Assembly: GCA_032871835.1 (NCBI GenBank)
Contig: CM065297.1
Coordinates: 23,987,098-24,051,097 of the forward strand
Direction: 5' to 3'
DNA: 64,000 nucleotides
Origin: Dipteronia dyeriana
Taxonomy: Eukaryota; Streptophyta; Magnoliopsida; Sapindales; Sapindaceae
The position numbers were made by a program, and so were the translations under genes. Under the pieces are notes generated by a model, which saw nothing but the letters and a program-made list of their open reading frames with translations, did not search any database and was not told the origin of the DNA. This document shows, piece by piece, positions 1 through 10,915 of this stretch; within the stretch, counting starts at the first letter, position 1; every line of letters starts with the position of its first letter.

Positions 1-975
1 AAAATGGTCTCAAATCATAGCTATCACAAAATATAAATCCCAACCAACAATCAACAATCCAAGCATGTTATATATGCAATTAAACTCAATGACATGCATT
101 TAATCAACAATAATTGCTAAACCTAGGCATACATGTCATAAGAATGGAACAAGAGATTCTAGGGTATGTAAAGATTACCTAGTCAAAGACAAACAAGAAA
201 ATCCATACTTGGAAGATGCAAGAAGATGCTAGATACTCATGGATTGGAGGTTGGTTGAGTTAAGATGAGTTTTTGGGAGCTCTCGCTCTTTTGGAGTCAA
301 TTTCTCTCTCAAAGAAAAGCTTGGACAATAAAAATGGTTTCTTGGACTCCCTAAGCCAAAGAGAAGAGAAGAGAACATATATATATTGTACCCTACACGA
401 AACTGCATCATTTTGGACGAAGGGCACATGTCGTGGCCTAGGCAAGTGTCCAGACTGCGGTCCATGCAGCATGGCACAAATAGACATTACCGCTGCCTAG
501 GTTGCTGGCTAGGCATGTGCATCAAAAGCGGTCTAGACCGCGGTACACGCCTGGGAACCTCCACTTGGGAGACCACTGTGCATGCAACGTGCACATGCGG
601 TGGTAGAAGCAACGTGCAACGCCTGGAGAACACCGCTATGCATACCACGGTGGAGGCAATGCACCGGGAGCGGTCCCAACCGCGGTCAAGAGGAAAATCC
701 TTTTCTAAGGGCAAACTAAATGCATCAAACACCCAAGCAAGAGTTATGACAAAAAGACACACAAATTGACATATAAGCAAGCATGCAAGATGACCAAACC
801 ATGCATGAGAGTGTGTGTGTGCACTAAAAAACTCTTCAAACAAGGTTAAGCAAGTGATTTACCTTTTGAAGTTTGAGCTAGGTCTTGAGCAATGATGGCC
901 TAAACTACCCTTACACATTTATCCCCAAATGTTGTTGTCAACAAAATGAGCAAATCAAAAACTGAGGAACTTACA
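1..975 (-). repeat. 3' LTR of element F1 (partial)
   Basis: On the minus strand this begins TGTAAGTTCC directly after GGAGGAGAT at 984-976, the usual polypurine-tract/LTR junction. The far end lies outside the window. It includes a GC-rich segment (about 420-700) much richer in CpG than its surroundings, with palindromes such as GCGGTCTAGACCGC at 528-541. CpG-rich LTRs are known in Sireviruses. Short open frames on both strands here overlap each other and resemble nothing recognised, so they are not called as genes. Confidence 0.55.
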
Positions 976-1340
976 ATCTCCTCCTTTGGCTATTTCGTGA
1001 CAAAGTCACCACTCACAATTCATCCTAAAAAATAAACAAAACAAAAGATAGGGGTCAACCAAGTTTTTCTACATTACAAAGAGATGCATACTAAACTAGA
1101 TCTTCAAGTAATCCATCTCTTGTAGAATCAACATCCATACAAAACAAAATATCTACACTTTCCAAGACAAGTGTATGTGAGATGATCAAAGAAATAAAAA
1201 CAAGAGCAATTTACATACAATAGAAACAAGCAACATGCATCAACAATGCAAATGCAAATGCTCCCCTAAATAGGTTAACTCCCCCTTAAGTCATGCCACT
1301 CTCAACTCCCCCTAAATCCACACTACTCCCCCCTTTTGTC
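976..1340 (-). other. Multiple polypurine tracts upstream of the F1 3' LTR
   Basis: Read on the minus strand, five purine tracts occur in a row: at 989-976 (next to the LTR), 1266-1261, 1287-1279, 1313-1306 and 1337-1326 (AAAAGGGGGGAG). Arrays of polypurine tracts ahead of the 3' LTR are a described feature of Sireviruses and would serve as plus-strand primers. Confidence 0.6.
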
Positions 1341-2168
1341 ATGAGATAGACAAAGAAGTATCCCTTTAAGAAGGCATTAGCAATGAGAGCTTATGGCATA
1401 AGACATATGCACAATCATATAAACAAACTTATGCAACTCAATTAAGAAGAGAGAATCAAGGAGTTTTATTACATAAAAAATGTGTGAACGAATGCTTTGC
1501 ATACAAGACAAGTTGTATTCAAGATCAAAACATGGTATTTGGCAAAGCAAAATAACAAGGGTTTCTAAGAGAATTCAAACCAATTTCACCCTTTGTCATG
1601 GAATAAGCAAGATATAGATTGTAAAATAAATTCATTTTAAGAGCAACTATATCAAACTTTACAAGCAAAACAAGACATGAGCAACTATTGCATCCTTTTT
1701 TATTTTTCCGGATAGAATGCCCGTATGATAGTAGCCTTGTTTAACAAGTAAATAGAGAGAGACTTTTGGATTGTAAAATCCTTGAATTGGATACAAGATC
1801 CTTATTGATTGAAGTCTCATAATTCTTTCACACATAAATTTTTGCATTCATTTTAGAGCAATCAAAAAATCTCATCATGCATATCAATTTAAAGCATGTC
1901 AAAGAAATAATCAACATGTCATGGAGATCAATTATAGGTCATTCAAAATGTACTTCCCAATCAATTCTCTTAGTCCAAAAATGCATGTTTGGTCATAAAT
2001 AAGACATGGATTGCATGTTAAGAAAAGTTGCACACTTATTAAAAAAATATATATACAACCAATCATCTCAAGTAATTAATAAAGGAGCATAAATATTATC
2101 ATGAGCACAATGCAAGGCCAATTTTCTCTCTTTGCTTGAGCTCCCCATATGGGGTCAATCAAAACAAG
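1341..2168. other. Non-coding 3' region of F1
   Basis: AT-rich sequence between the gag relic and the polypurine tracts. No RT, integrase or RNase H motif was found in any frame. The pol deletion must lie at or near its upper end (about 2160-2200). Confidence 0.5.
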
Positions 2169-4047
2169 TCAAGAAGGGATATGAGTCCCTATAGACTTAC
2201 CAAGTCCATTGGACCTAGTTGAGCCTATGGGTGAACCCTTAGCACAATGGCATGTGAGTTCATCTTTTCTAATCCACTTAGGTGTCACATTGTCATTCCT
2301 AGTGGTCAAGATCTTCATATTACTCCTAGGATCATTAACACTAGCTTTCCTAGGCATATGCATATTGGCTCTAGCCCTTTTCCTTTCAATCATGTTCTTA
2401 GTTCTACACATGTTATTGTACTTGAAGCAATTTGGTCTAATAAGACCATCAACACCATAAAAATGACATGAAGGAATAAAATGAGGGGTCATACCATTCC
2501 TTTATGAGGACAAAGGTGTTTTCCCATGTCTTTGAGCTTTCTTTTTGTGTGTTGTTGGTTCTCTTCTCCCTTTGCTTCCTTGGTTGAACATGTAGAAAAT
2601 GCCTTTTGCCTTGATGGCTTTTAGGTTGAGGGATGGTTGCTTGATATGCTCTAATTGGTTGAGCTTGAGCTTGAGTTCTTGGTGCTATCTTGACTTGGAC
2701 ATTTCTAGAGCACTCTCCTAGTTCAATTTTATTCTTAGGATAGAGTGGAGGTAGAGGTTTATTGAAGTCCATGCTCTTGACAAATTCCATCTTGCTAGGA
2801 GTTGAGGTCTCCTTGCCATCTCCAAACCCTAAACCTCTCTTATCACTTGGCTTCTTGCCAATTCTTAACATATGGTCAAGCTTCTCCGTACTCGAAGTCA
2901 TCTTAGAAATCAACCCTCTAGCCTCTCTAAGCTCCTCCTTCAACTTTTCTTCCACCTTTCTTCCATTATTCACTTTCTCACTTAAGTGAGTCACATCGGT
3001 TGATAGCTTGAGGATCTCTTTCTTTAGCCTTCGAACTCTTTCTTCATTTTCAACCTTGAGCTTTGAAAATACTCAATGAACCCTTCAAGGTTCAAGGTTT
3101 CTACACTTCCATTTGTAGAGTAAGATAAAGAACTCTCAACACTAAAGTCATCATTAGTTTCACTTATTGTCATAATGGCATCATCAACATAAGTAGCTTC
3201 ACTAATCACTCTCTTAGCTACCTTTTCATCACATCCTTCTTTAAGGTCACAAGCTAAGGCCTTGTTGCCTTTTTCTACCTCTTCTACATGTGAGGCTCCA
3301 AAGGCCAAGTAGTTACCTATAAGCTCCTCATCACTTGAAGAATCTTATTTTCTTCCACTTTCACTTGATGAGGCGGCCAACACCTTTTCTTTCTTCCTCT
3401 TCAAATTAGTGCACTTTGAAGCAATGTGATCGATCCCGCTACACACATAGCATTGAATGTCTTTTCTTGTAGGCTTTTCTTGCCTTGGCTTAATCTTATT
3501 CTTCGAGTCATTCTTGTGAAGATTCACAAAATTCTTGAATCTCTTTACCATTAGAGCCAAGTCTTCATCTGAGTCATCATCCTCCTTCTCAACCTTAGAG
3601 GTCTTCAATGCTATGCCTTTTTACTTCTTTGGCGATACGGGTAGGACTCCATCTAAAATCATAGGCCAATAGCCTTCCAGTCACTTCGGTTCCCTCATGT
3701 GCCTTCTCTAGGATATTCCAAGCTTCTTGTGCATTTTTGGTGACTTGGATGAGTTTGTAGTGGTTCTCATCCATTAGACTAAGAAGAGCAATCATTGCCT
3801 CATCGTTCCACTTCGATGCTTCAAACTCTTGGGAACTCCATTGAGACTTAGGCTTAGGTACACTACTTCCATCTTCCATGGTCATGATTGGTGGAGTGTA
3901 TCCATCTTCAATCACCATCCAAACTCTATCATCTATTGCCAAAAGAAAGGACTCCATCATTCTCTTCCATGAAGAGTAATTATCTCCCTTGAGCAATGGT
4001 GGTCTCACATCCGACACACCCTCTTTACTCACCCCAAAGTCACTCAT
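2169..4047 (-). pseudogene. gag: Sirevirus-like gag polyprotein relic
   Basis: The start is placed at the Met of MSDFGVSKEG (4047-4045), because the upstream in-frame residues look like leader. The N-terminal part (4047-3700) has PPLLKGDNYSSWKRMMESF and later WNILEKAHEGT, typical of the UBN2/copia gag domain. The middle of the domain is missing: the text jumps from the region near 3690 to a KTSKVEKEDDDSDEDLAL linker and then a CCHC zinc knuckle, CYVCSGIDHIASKC, around 3460-3420. A coiled-coil stretch follows (3060-2880), then KKPSDKRGLGF and a degenerate second knuckle, CHFYGVDGLIRPNC, near 2465-2425. Frames change at about 3600, 3340, 3020 and 2470. The protein would package element RNA; this copy cannot make it. 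Confidence 0.8.
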
Positions 4048-4151
4048 ATTATTTGGGTTATAAATGAGATGCAAATGAAATGCAATAAACAAAAAATGCA
4101 AGCAAACAAAATGCACAAGGCACGGATCACCTAAGTATATCTAAGCACCGA

Positions 4152-4162
4152 CTCTCATACCA
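4152..4162 (-). other. Primer binding site of F1 (initiator Met tRNA)
   Basis: The minus strand reads TGGTATGAGAG, one mismatch from the plant initiator-Met tRNA site TGGTATCAGAG. Two bases separate it from the LTR end, which reads TTTTCA on the minus strand. Confidence 0.75.
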
Positions 4163-4164
4163 AC

Positions 4165-4729
4165 TGAAAATTCCCTAAATACGTGTGTGTCTAATACCTA
4201 CAGGGAGGGGGGGGGGGGGGGGTGAATAGGTTTTAATTGAATCAATTACCGATTTTTCTATTAATCAATACTAACACAAATTACCCCAAATAAACAAGCA
4301 TTCAATAAAACAAGTATTCAATAAAACTAATTATGCTTAAACCAATAACAACACACAATATTTACGTGGAAACCCTTAAAATGGGAAAAACCACGGGCTG
4401 ATATGTGCACCACACTCGATCCTCAAATCCATTATTGATTGAAAGTTTACAACCTAGGTTGACCTCCTGTCACACCCTCCAGTTACTAACCCTTTCATTC
4501 TACCCAATGGGCCTTAATAGTGATTCTTGATCTATTTGCTTGTGCACTAACCATTTAGTCACAAGAATTAACCTCAATGAAGAGTTAAAACAACCTAAAT
4601 GAACATGATAAAATATTCAAACATGCAAGTAATGCTAGACAACATTAAATGCTTATCTTGGAATTCAAGGATGTCAACAAAAGCAATTCCTAGATATCAA
4701 TGTCTATATGAATGATCATAAGACCTAAC

Positions 4730-4764
<35 letters not shown>

Positions 4765-4860
4765 GTCTAATATCTTGTCATCAACAAAAGGCCAATCAAC
4801 CCAAGTTTTCATAAAACATGGCAAACAATCAATGCAATTAACTAACTAATAATTTTAATA
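4165..4860 (-). repeat. 5' LTR piece of element F1
   Basis: The lower end begins TGAAAATTCC next to the PBS. It contains a run of 16 G (4207-4222), TTACGTGGAAACCC and GGGAAAAACCACGGG, all shared with LTR F2 at 8464-8789, and an (AT)n run at 4734-4760. Later parts resemble the F2 continuation at 18759-19014 (CTACCCAAYGGRCCTTA). The upper boundary is not sharp; similarity fades near 4860, and the U3 part seen at 1-975 is absent, so this LTR is probably truncated. Confidence 0.65.
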
Positions 4861-4974
4861 TTTGTACTTAGTAATTTAGCATATTATTATATTTATGATT
4901 GGGTCATTTAGCATATAAGTATATTTATGTTTTTATGCTTTGTTATTTGTTGACTAACGAGTTAATATTTATAC

Positions 4975-5320
4975 TGTAGGAAATAGATCATAATCATCTT
5001 ATTTTTCGGACAGTCTTAACATGGACAATGATGATTTTGACCTTTCCAAACCAGTCCAATCGATAGCGGAACCTTTCGTCTCCACACCGACATCACGTCC
5101 TAAAACTACAAAGTTGACATTTGTTGTATGATAGTGTTTTAACAAAGAAAAAGTACCCAACCCATACGGTACGGTCACAACAAAATCTTGTTGTAAGTTT
5201 TGTAAAGCCTTATTTGCCACTTCTAGGTTGGGAACCAGTCATTTGTAAAGGCACATGGACAAATGCATGATGGGTCCGTTACGACTCCACGTATGTTAGA
5301 GATTGCATGACACTTTACAA
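4975..5320 (+). pseudogene. hAT transposase relic, BED zinc-finger exon
   Basis: After a splice-acceptor-like TATACTGTAG (4970-4979), the plus strand reads SLNMDNDDFDLSKPVQSIAE and then a BED-type zinc finger: C-x2-C in CKFCKALF (near 5191-5214), GTSHL and a final H-x4-C in HMDKC (about 5225-5268). This order (C-x2-C, GTSHL.RH, C) is that of N-terminal BED fingers in plant hAT transposases, which bind transposon ends. Two adjacent stops (near 5130) and one after GTSHL break it. The rest of the protein follows at 7280-8430 after a solo LTR. The minus-strand open frame over the same bases is a shadow. Confidence 0.7.
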
Positions 5321-6753
5321 TGTGGGGGGTTTTTGCCATAAAACTTGTATTTTGTAAATGTTGATAAATTATTGACAAATGTCGTTTTTGCTATGTAAGA
5401 ATGTATTTGTCAAACAAAATTTATAAACCCAAATTGCACTCAAAATTGATAAACAATATAGTGACAAGTAGGGTATCGTCCACAAAGATCGTGTTATAGC
5501 TATGTGATCAAATTGTTACTCTAGAACTAATGCAACAAAAGTAAATTGCAATAGTTGTTGCATTGAAATTAACTAAAATAAAAACTAATTGTAAACTAAT
5601 TAAAATGCAACTAAGTTAGTAGATGAACAATGTATGATAATTGGACTAACAGGTTGATAAATCCAATGTGCAAATAATGGGTAAAGTTAGAATTCTTATG
5701 AATGTTCATTAAGCTATTGTAACCAATTTAGAGGGTATAGAATTGATTGTATATCCTTTATGGGTTTCCAATCTAGAAGGTATAATATTGGTGACCCATG
5801 AGTGATTATTCATTAAAGTACATCTACCAAAATAAAGGACTAATCTCTTTATAAATTCACCAACCTAGAGGGTATAGAATTGGTCACCCATTTGGTAACA
5901 AGGGTTAAGGTAAATTAATTGGATGGTCCAATTAATTATATTACGAAAGTAACAAGGATTTTATTCTGGCAATTAATTAAATAATATGATTATTTAATTA
6001 ATGGATTAATAATTAATTATATTAAATAATGTGATTATTTAATTATATTAATAATTATTAACTGAATTAATTATTTTATAGAGGTCAAGGGTTTGAACCA
6101 AGACCAAAGCAAAGATATAAAATAATGTTGATTATTTAATCTTTAACAGGTCATGGGTTCAAGTCACAATGACAACATTGATTTAAATGGGATTTAGAAT
6201 CCTATTTAACCTAGGTCACTTGTAACCCTGTCATGATATAAGATATCAAGATAATTGATTTTAAATATTTAATATTAAAAAAGATAATATTATATCAAGA
6301 TGTTGATATCTTTAAAACTCTTTCTTATTAACGTAATAAATAGAGTTTTGTGAGATAACAAATAGCACACATAGAAAACAAAATATATACAAGAAAGGGG
6401 TACGACCAATAGAGAAACAAATGATTTTTTTTTTCAAGGTTGGCCGAATTCTCCGTACACAAAGCAAGAGTTGTATTGTGTTGTTTCTACTACCTCCATA
6501 CAACATCCTGAAGTCCGTCACGTGCCCACACACAGTTACCGAAACCTAGAAGATATCGTGGAATATCCGGTGATACAAATCGAAAAGCAAATTCAAGAAT
6601 TAAAGAATAAAGGAGTTACCCTTGAGGTATGATTTTGAATATTGTCTTTAATTTATTTGTTTATATCGTATCGGTTCATAGAGTCGTTTAAAATATTTTT
6701 TTTTAAAAGATTAAAATATTTTTCTTTTTTGCTACGCAACTCTAGGGCTTACA
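5321..6753 (+). mobile_element. Solo copia LTR G (element D family)
   Basis: It begins TGTGGGGGGTTTTTGCC, like the D LTR start TGTTGGAGTTTTTGCC at 62646. It ends GCTACGCAACTCTAGGGCTTACA, which aligns without gaps to the D LTR end at 57149-57171. The middle shares AATTAATTGGATGGTCC and GTTACCGAAACCTAG-type blocks with that LTR. Flanking bases (TACAA / TGCAC) match at only 3 of 5 positions, so the target duplication has decayed or the end is off by a few bases. A block at about 5400-5880 is foreign to the family. Confidence 0.65.
5400..5880. repeat. Foreign block inside LTR G, with degenerate repeats
   Basis: This block does not match other D-type LTRs. It carries GTAGGGTATCGTCCACAAAG (5468-5487), a phrase resembling the gypsy LTR motif at 19896-19910. 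It also holds three degenerate copies of a unit with AGAGGGTATAGAATTG at about 5728, 5771 and 5862. It may be a fragment of another LTR; ends were not resolved. Confidence 0.35.
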
Positions 6754-7279
6754 TGCACAAAATGATCAACCAATTAATTTCGGTGAAAATATTTTTTATG
6801 AACAATTTATCCAAAAAGTGTACAACCCCCAATTTAAAGCTATTTCTAAAAACACCAGTATGAGTGATTAGTTAAAATGTTTTTAGAACCGATGAGATAA
6901 CTTGACCGCTGAATTACAACATCTAATTGCACAAACTTTCGATATTTGGAATGCACGTCCAAACAAGACTATTTATGTGTCACATGACACTATTTAGACT
7001 TATATTAGAAGTTACAAAAAAAAAAACCTTGGTTTTCATCCTATGGCTTCTCAACATACCACATAAAATATTTATCATGTCATTGTTTCTGTTTTACAAA
7101 CTTATGGGATAACTCTATTACCTTGTTTATATTTCTATCACATTAGATAATACATCGATAAATACTAGCTCTATTACCTTGTTTTTTAACAACAATATCC
7201 CGCGAAATGGGCTTATTTCTTTTACCAACGGCGTAAATGTTATATTATAAATTTAGTTATACAATACGGTATGAAGGTT
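6754..7279. other. Unassigned AT-rich stretch between LTR G and the hAT C-terminal half
   Basis: It lies between solo LTR G and the next recognisable transposase sequence. No coding similarity or repeat was recognised. It could be decayed hAT coding sequence or an intron. Confidence 0.3.
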
Positions 7280-8430
7280 GTAGGAAATCGTATAGATCAC
7301 ATCAGAGATGCCCTTTCTTATATAACCAGCTCTAATCCAAGATTGCAAGATTCCAACAAATATTGTCAAGCTAACTCTCTACAAATCCGACGATTCCAAA
7401 CAGATATGTCGGTAAGGTCAAACTCTACTTGCTTAATGCTTTAAAATTGTTTGGATTATATTGTAACTATTTCTAATTTTTATAGCATGAAAATGGCAAA
7501 AATTGTAGTACGAACCCAGACGATTGGTATGTGGTAAAGATTTTTATTCAATTTTAAAGGTTTTTTATGATTCTACTTTAACTCTTTCTGAGGTCTATTA
7601 CTCTACATCTTCTCAGGCAATCCATTTGATTGTGAAAATGTCTGGAATGTTAAACATGTATAGAGAAGATGATATCTTAGACACTGCAATTGTTGCCATG
7701 GAAAACAAGTTTAAAAAATACTGGTCTAAAATTCATTTCCTTTATGCCTTAGGTGTTATACTAGATCTTAGGGTTATCTGGTTTAGAAACGTTTCTTGAT
7801 TATATTGGTTATAAATTGGATATAGATTTTTCGAACAGGTTATTGACATTCAAACCAAGTTGTTCGAAGTTTTTAGTATTTATGAGTGCAGATTTTACAG
7901 CATTAACACATAACCATCAGAAGAATGGGAAGCACTCTCGTTGAACAGAAGTTGGAAATTCTCAATCATCAAAAACATGGCGACTCATCAAGTTCTACTT
8001 CTTCATCCCAAGCTCCACGAGTTGCTACAACTAGAGGTGCCAAACTCAACAGGTTTCTTGAAACTCAGTTCTATTAGCCAGAAACATGAGGAATTTGATC
8101 TGCTGTTATGATGGAAGAACTATATCAACAAATATCTAATCCTGTCATAACTAGCATGTGACATACTAGTTATCCCCGTGTCCACCCATGTCCACTGTTT
8201 CTTCAGAATAGACATTTAGTGCTAGTGGACTTATAATTGAACCAATAAGAACTTCTTTGTCTCCTGAGATGGAGGAGGTATTAACATGCCTTCAGGATTG
8301 AGAGCATGCTTAAATGAGGATGCAACATGAAATGGAAGACCAAGAACTTATTCAAAATTTCACCAATTGATACGTTGATGAGGGTTCTGGCAGTAACCAG
8401 GTCCAGGACCAGGACTAGGACTAGGAGTGA
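7280..8430 (+). pseudogene. hAT transposase relic, central and C-terminal parts
   Basis: The plus strand shows, in order: a phrase ending in DMSVRSNSTCLML (near 7410-7440; hAT proteins have DxxTRWNSTYxML here); YDSTLTLSEVYYSTS (about 7570-7610); MENKFKKYWSKIHFLYALGV followed by LDLR (7700-7775, corresponding to KF.KYW...LDPR); and the dimerisation domain pieces LACDILVIPVST (about 8150-8185) and IRTSLSPEMEEVLTCLQD (about 8246-8300). The last two are separated by a frameshift where a typical hAT has ASES.FS. hAT transposases cut and paste DNA with 8-bp target duplications. Stops and frameshifts show this copy is dead. It is contiguous in orientation with the BED exon at 4975-5320. Confidence 0.75.
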
Positions 8431-8463
8431 AAATTACAGAATGAAGACTTATTGATTGTACAC

Positions 8464-8789
8464 TGAAAAACAACTAAGTATGTCTAAACAACCTAGGGAG
8501 GGAGGGAGGGAAGGGGGGGAGGTGAATGGATTGTTATTCGATTATTACCAACTTTTTCGATTAGTCAATATTAACATGCAAAACCTAATTCAAACAATAA
8601 AAAAAATCATGTAAAGTATTGAAAATAAAGAACACTTGATTTTTATGTGGAAACCCTCTAAACGGGAAAAACCACGGGACTAGAAACACTAGGCATTTGA
8701 GCCACAGAAATTCACTATATGAAAAGAAGATTGCACCCTCAAGTGTTACACGGACTCTCACTCTCGATAACCTCAGGATATGGACACTG
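8464..8789 (-). repeat. LTR F2, first part (F1 family)
   Basis: It starts TGAAAAAC after TACAC. It shares with F1 the G-rich block (here GGGAGGGAGGGAGGG starting at 8496), TGAATGG, ATGTGGAAACCC and GGGAAAAACCACGGG. It is in the same orientation as F1. No PBS lies on its lower side, so it is not a 5' LTR attached to internal sequence there; it may be a solo LTR or a 3' LTR. It is cut at 8789 by element A and resumes at 18759. Confidence 0.7.
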
Positions 8790-9190
8790 TGTTGGGGTTT
8801 ATGCCCTAAAGATGTAATTTATAAATGGATTTATGAAATAAATAAAAGAAAAAGTTCAATTCATTCCTGTCATGTTGTTTATTTTATAACTTGTACATAT
8901 TAACATCCTGGATTACAGAATGTAATCTTGAACTGTGTATATGAGTGTCATATATAGATGGATACAGTAAAAGACGTGCAATGTAAAGAGTCCATAGATA
9001 GCAAATAAAGCTGGGTACTTTTTTTGTGGTTAATCTATAGATGCGGTCCATTCCGTAATGTACGATGCTTCTATCCTGAATCATTCATGTGAGATATGGA
9101 AATGGAGACACCTTGTTTGATGTGATCTTATAGGACTGGTCCATGATCTATATGAATCTCTCATTAAGATCTGTTAACCGATGAGATTCA

Positions 9191-9239
<49 letters not shown>

Positions 9240-10714
9240 ATGATGGCTATATATGCTGAGTGTCTTATCGACTCCTTTAGGTTAGATCGTGGTCTTTGAT
9301 ATACCATGGGTGAGGTCAGATGCATTTCCTGATCAATATACTCCGTATGTTGGGACTGCGGTTTGGCTTGTGGTAGGGAAGGTTTGTACACAAAAGTGGA
9401 ATTCACTCTTTCTTGTGAGAAGTACATGGTAGTTACCTTAAGGGTATTCGGGGTTTGGACAGTACGAGCGCTCTCCTATTTCTGTGAGGAAATAGGATTT
9501 ATCATCCATTAGAGAATCAACGGTACTTAAAAGGTATATGTAATTAGAGGGGTATAACAGATATTATGACCCTTCTCTAATTATGAACTATTGTAGAAGA
9601 TCACACCATATGTAATAGTTATATCGATGGACACTGAGTTATATCGGTCTGTATAAAAGCTTCTGCAGTTGAGGGGTTTTTAGTGGAATAACACTGGAGT
9701 TGATAATCAAGGAATATTAATTGAAGAGTTTAATTAATGATTCCGATGATTATTGAAGCTCAAAATACCGTGGGTCCTTTAGGTCCTCTTGCTAGCCCGA
9801 TCGATTTAGATAACAAGGGTCACGGTTAATTAATTGGATTGTCCAATTAATTGTGTTACGAAAGTGACACATATTTATTCGGGAAATTAATTGAATATTG
9901 AGATTATTAATTAATGAATAATGATGATTAAATAAATTAAATAATGAGATTATTTAATTATGTTATTAATCACTAAATGAATGATGTTTGTTGATATTTG
10001 TTTTTGAATAAAATAAGATAATATGATTATTATATTTTTAATTTTTGAATTTAAATAGTTTAAATTCCAAATAGATGGTATCTTTTAATAAAAATAAAAT
10101 AAAGATTTTGTTTTAAATAAAAAGATACCATAAGGTTTTTAAAAGAGGAAATATATATCATATATATGATCTTTGAAAACCAACCAAAATAAGATATCAA
10201 TTAAAAGAGATATAAATTCTTTAAAAGAAAAAGAGAAATGGGGAAAAACAAGGATTTGTATTTAATACAAATTGGTGCACATAAAAAAAAATTTGAATTT
10301 GCATAAGATGCAATTAGAATGAACGTACACCAAGATGACACAATAATAATAATAATAATAATAATGAAGAAAGAGTTTCTTCAAATATTTTCTCTACATC
10401 TTCCATTCAAGCCTCTGAGATCGTGAAGCGCCCACACGCAGCTACCAGTCCTGGGAGATAGTGAGGAAGATCAAGTGGTTCAGACAGGAGCATAACGTAA
10501 AGTGAAGAAGTCTCCAAACGTTGGTATGATTTTTTTTTATATTGATTTCAATTTCCTAAATATCCATATATTTTATTATAGTAATAATTTTTATATGTAT
10601 AAGTTCCAAAAAAAAATTATGATCCAAAGTTCACTGGTCCCAGATCGTTTACGATCTGTATTAAAATTTTTAAAACCTACTTCTGTTGCGTGACCGGTGA
10701 ACAGGATTCTGAAA
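8790..10714 (+). repeat. 5' LTR of element A
   Basis: About 1.9 kb, matching the 3' LTR at 16777-18758 along its length. It includes TTAGATCGTGGTCTTTGATA, the AATTAATTGGATTGTCC block and the R/U5 phrase CTCCAAACGTTGG (10512-10524). It differs by an expanded (AT)n run (about 9187-9233), loss of a GGGTGATCTTA phrase, and decay of the last bases (GATTCTGAAA for GATTCCAACA). An (AAT)n run lies at 10341-10365. Confidence 0.85.
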
Positions 10715-10903
10715 ATTGATATCAGAGCAAAGGCGGTGGCGACTAGCCGATCCCCGGGAACTCTCACGCGTGATCGTGTGACGAAGTGTGGCTCTCCGCC
10801 CAGGGGATTCTTAGAGGATTTATCTGATAGGTATCTGTGGGTGTCACCCTAAAGAGTTGGAACCATGCCCACACCCATGATATTGGGAATTGGAATCAAC
10901 AAT
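10715..10903 (+). other. Extra 188-bp leader segment with a second PBS-like site
   Basis: A degenerate PBS, TGATATCAGAGC, sits at 10717-10728 right after the LTR. The canonical PBS comes only at 10904, preceded by GGAATCAACAAT, which looks like a second LTR end. The segment between is GC-richer than its surroundings and is missing from element C, where the LTR abuts the PBS directly. Confidence 0.6.
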
Positions 10904-10915
10904 TGGTATCAGAGC
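10904..10915 (+). other. Primer binding site of element A
   Basis: TGGTATCAGAGC, an exact 12-base match to the plant initiator-Met tRNA 3' end complement. The sequence downstream (through GATGCTCCTGTATG) matches the element C leader. Confidence 0.85.

Larger units (their letters stand above)
1..4860 (-). mobile_element. Sirevirus-like Ty1/copia element F1, pol deleted
   Basis: The parts read on the minus strand in the order 5' LTR piece (4165-4860), PBS (4152-4162), gag relic (4047-2169), non-coding stretch, multiple polypurine tracts (1337-976) and the first part of a 3' LTR (975-1, running off the window). Protease core, integrase, RT and RNase H are absent, so a deletion of several kb joins the end of gag to the 3' non-coding region. 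The long gag with two zinc-knuckle relics, the repeated polypurine tracts and the CpG-rich LTR fit the Sirevirus genus of copia elements. That assignment is an inference from structure and motif style. Confidence 0.7.

Noticed and set aside
229..843. Overlapping open frames on both strands in the GC-rich block
   Set aside because: They lie inside an LTR, overlap each other on opposite strands and show no family resemblance; high GC content lowers stop frequency.
4999..5220. 73-residue open frame on the minus strand
   Set aside because: It is antisense to the BED zinc finger of the hAT relic, which is recognisable on the plus strand.
10904..10915. PBS sequences as tRNA genes
   Set aside because: Only the tRNA 3'-end complement is present; no cloverleaf can be formed around any of the PBS sites.
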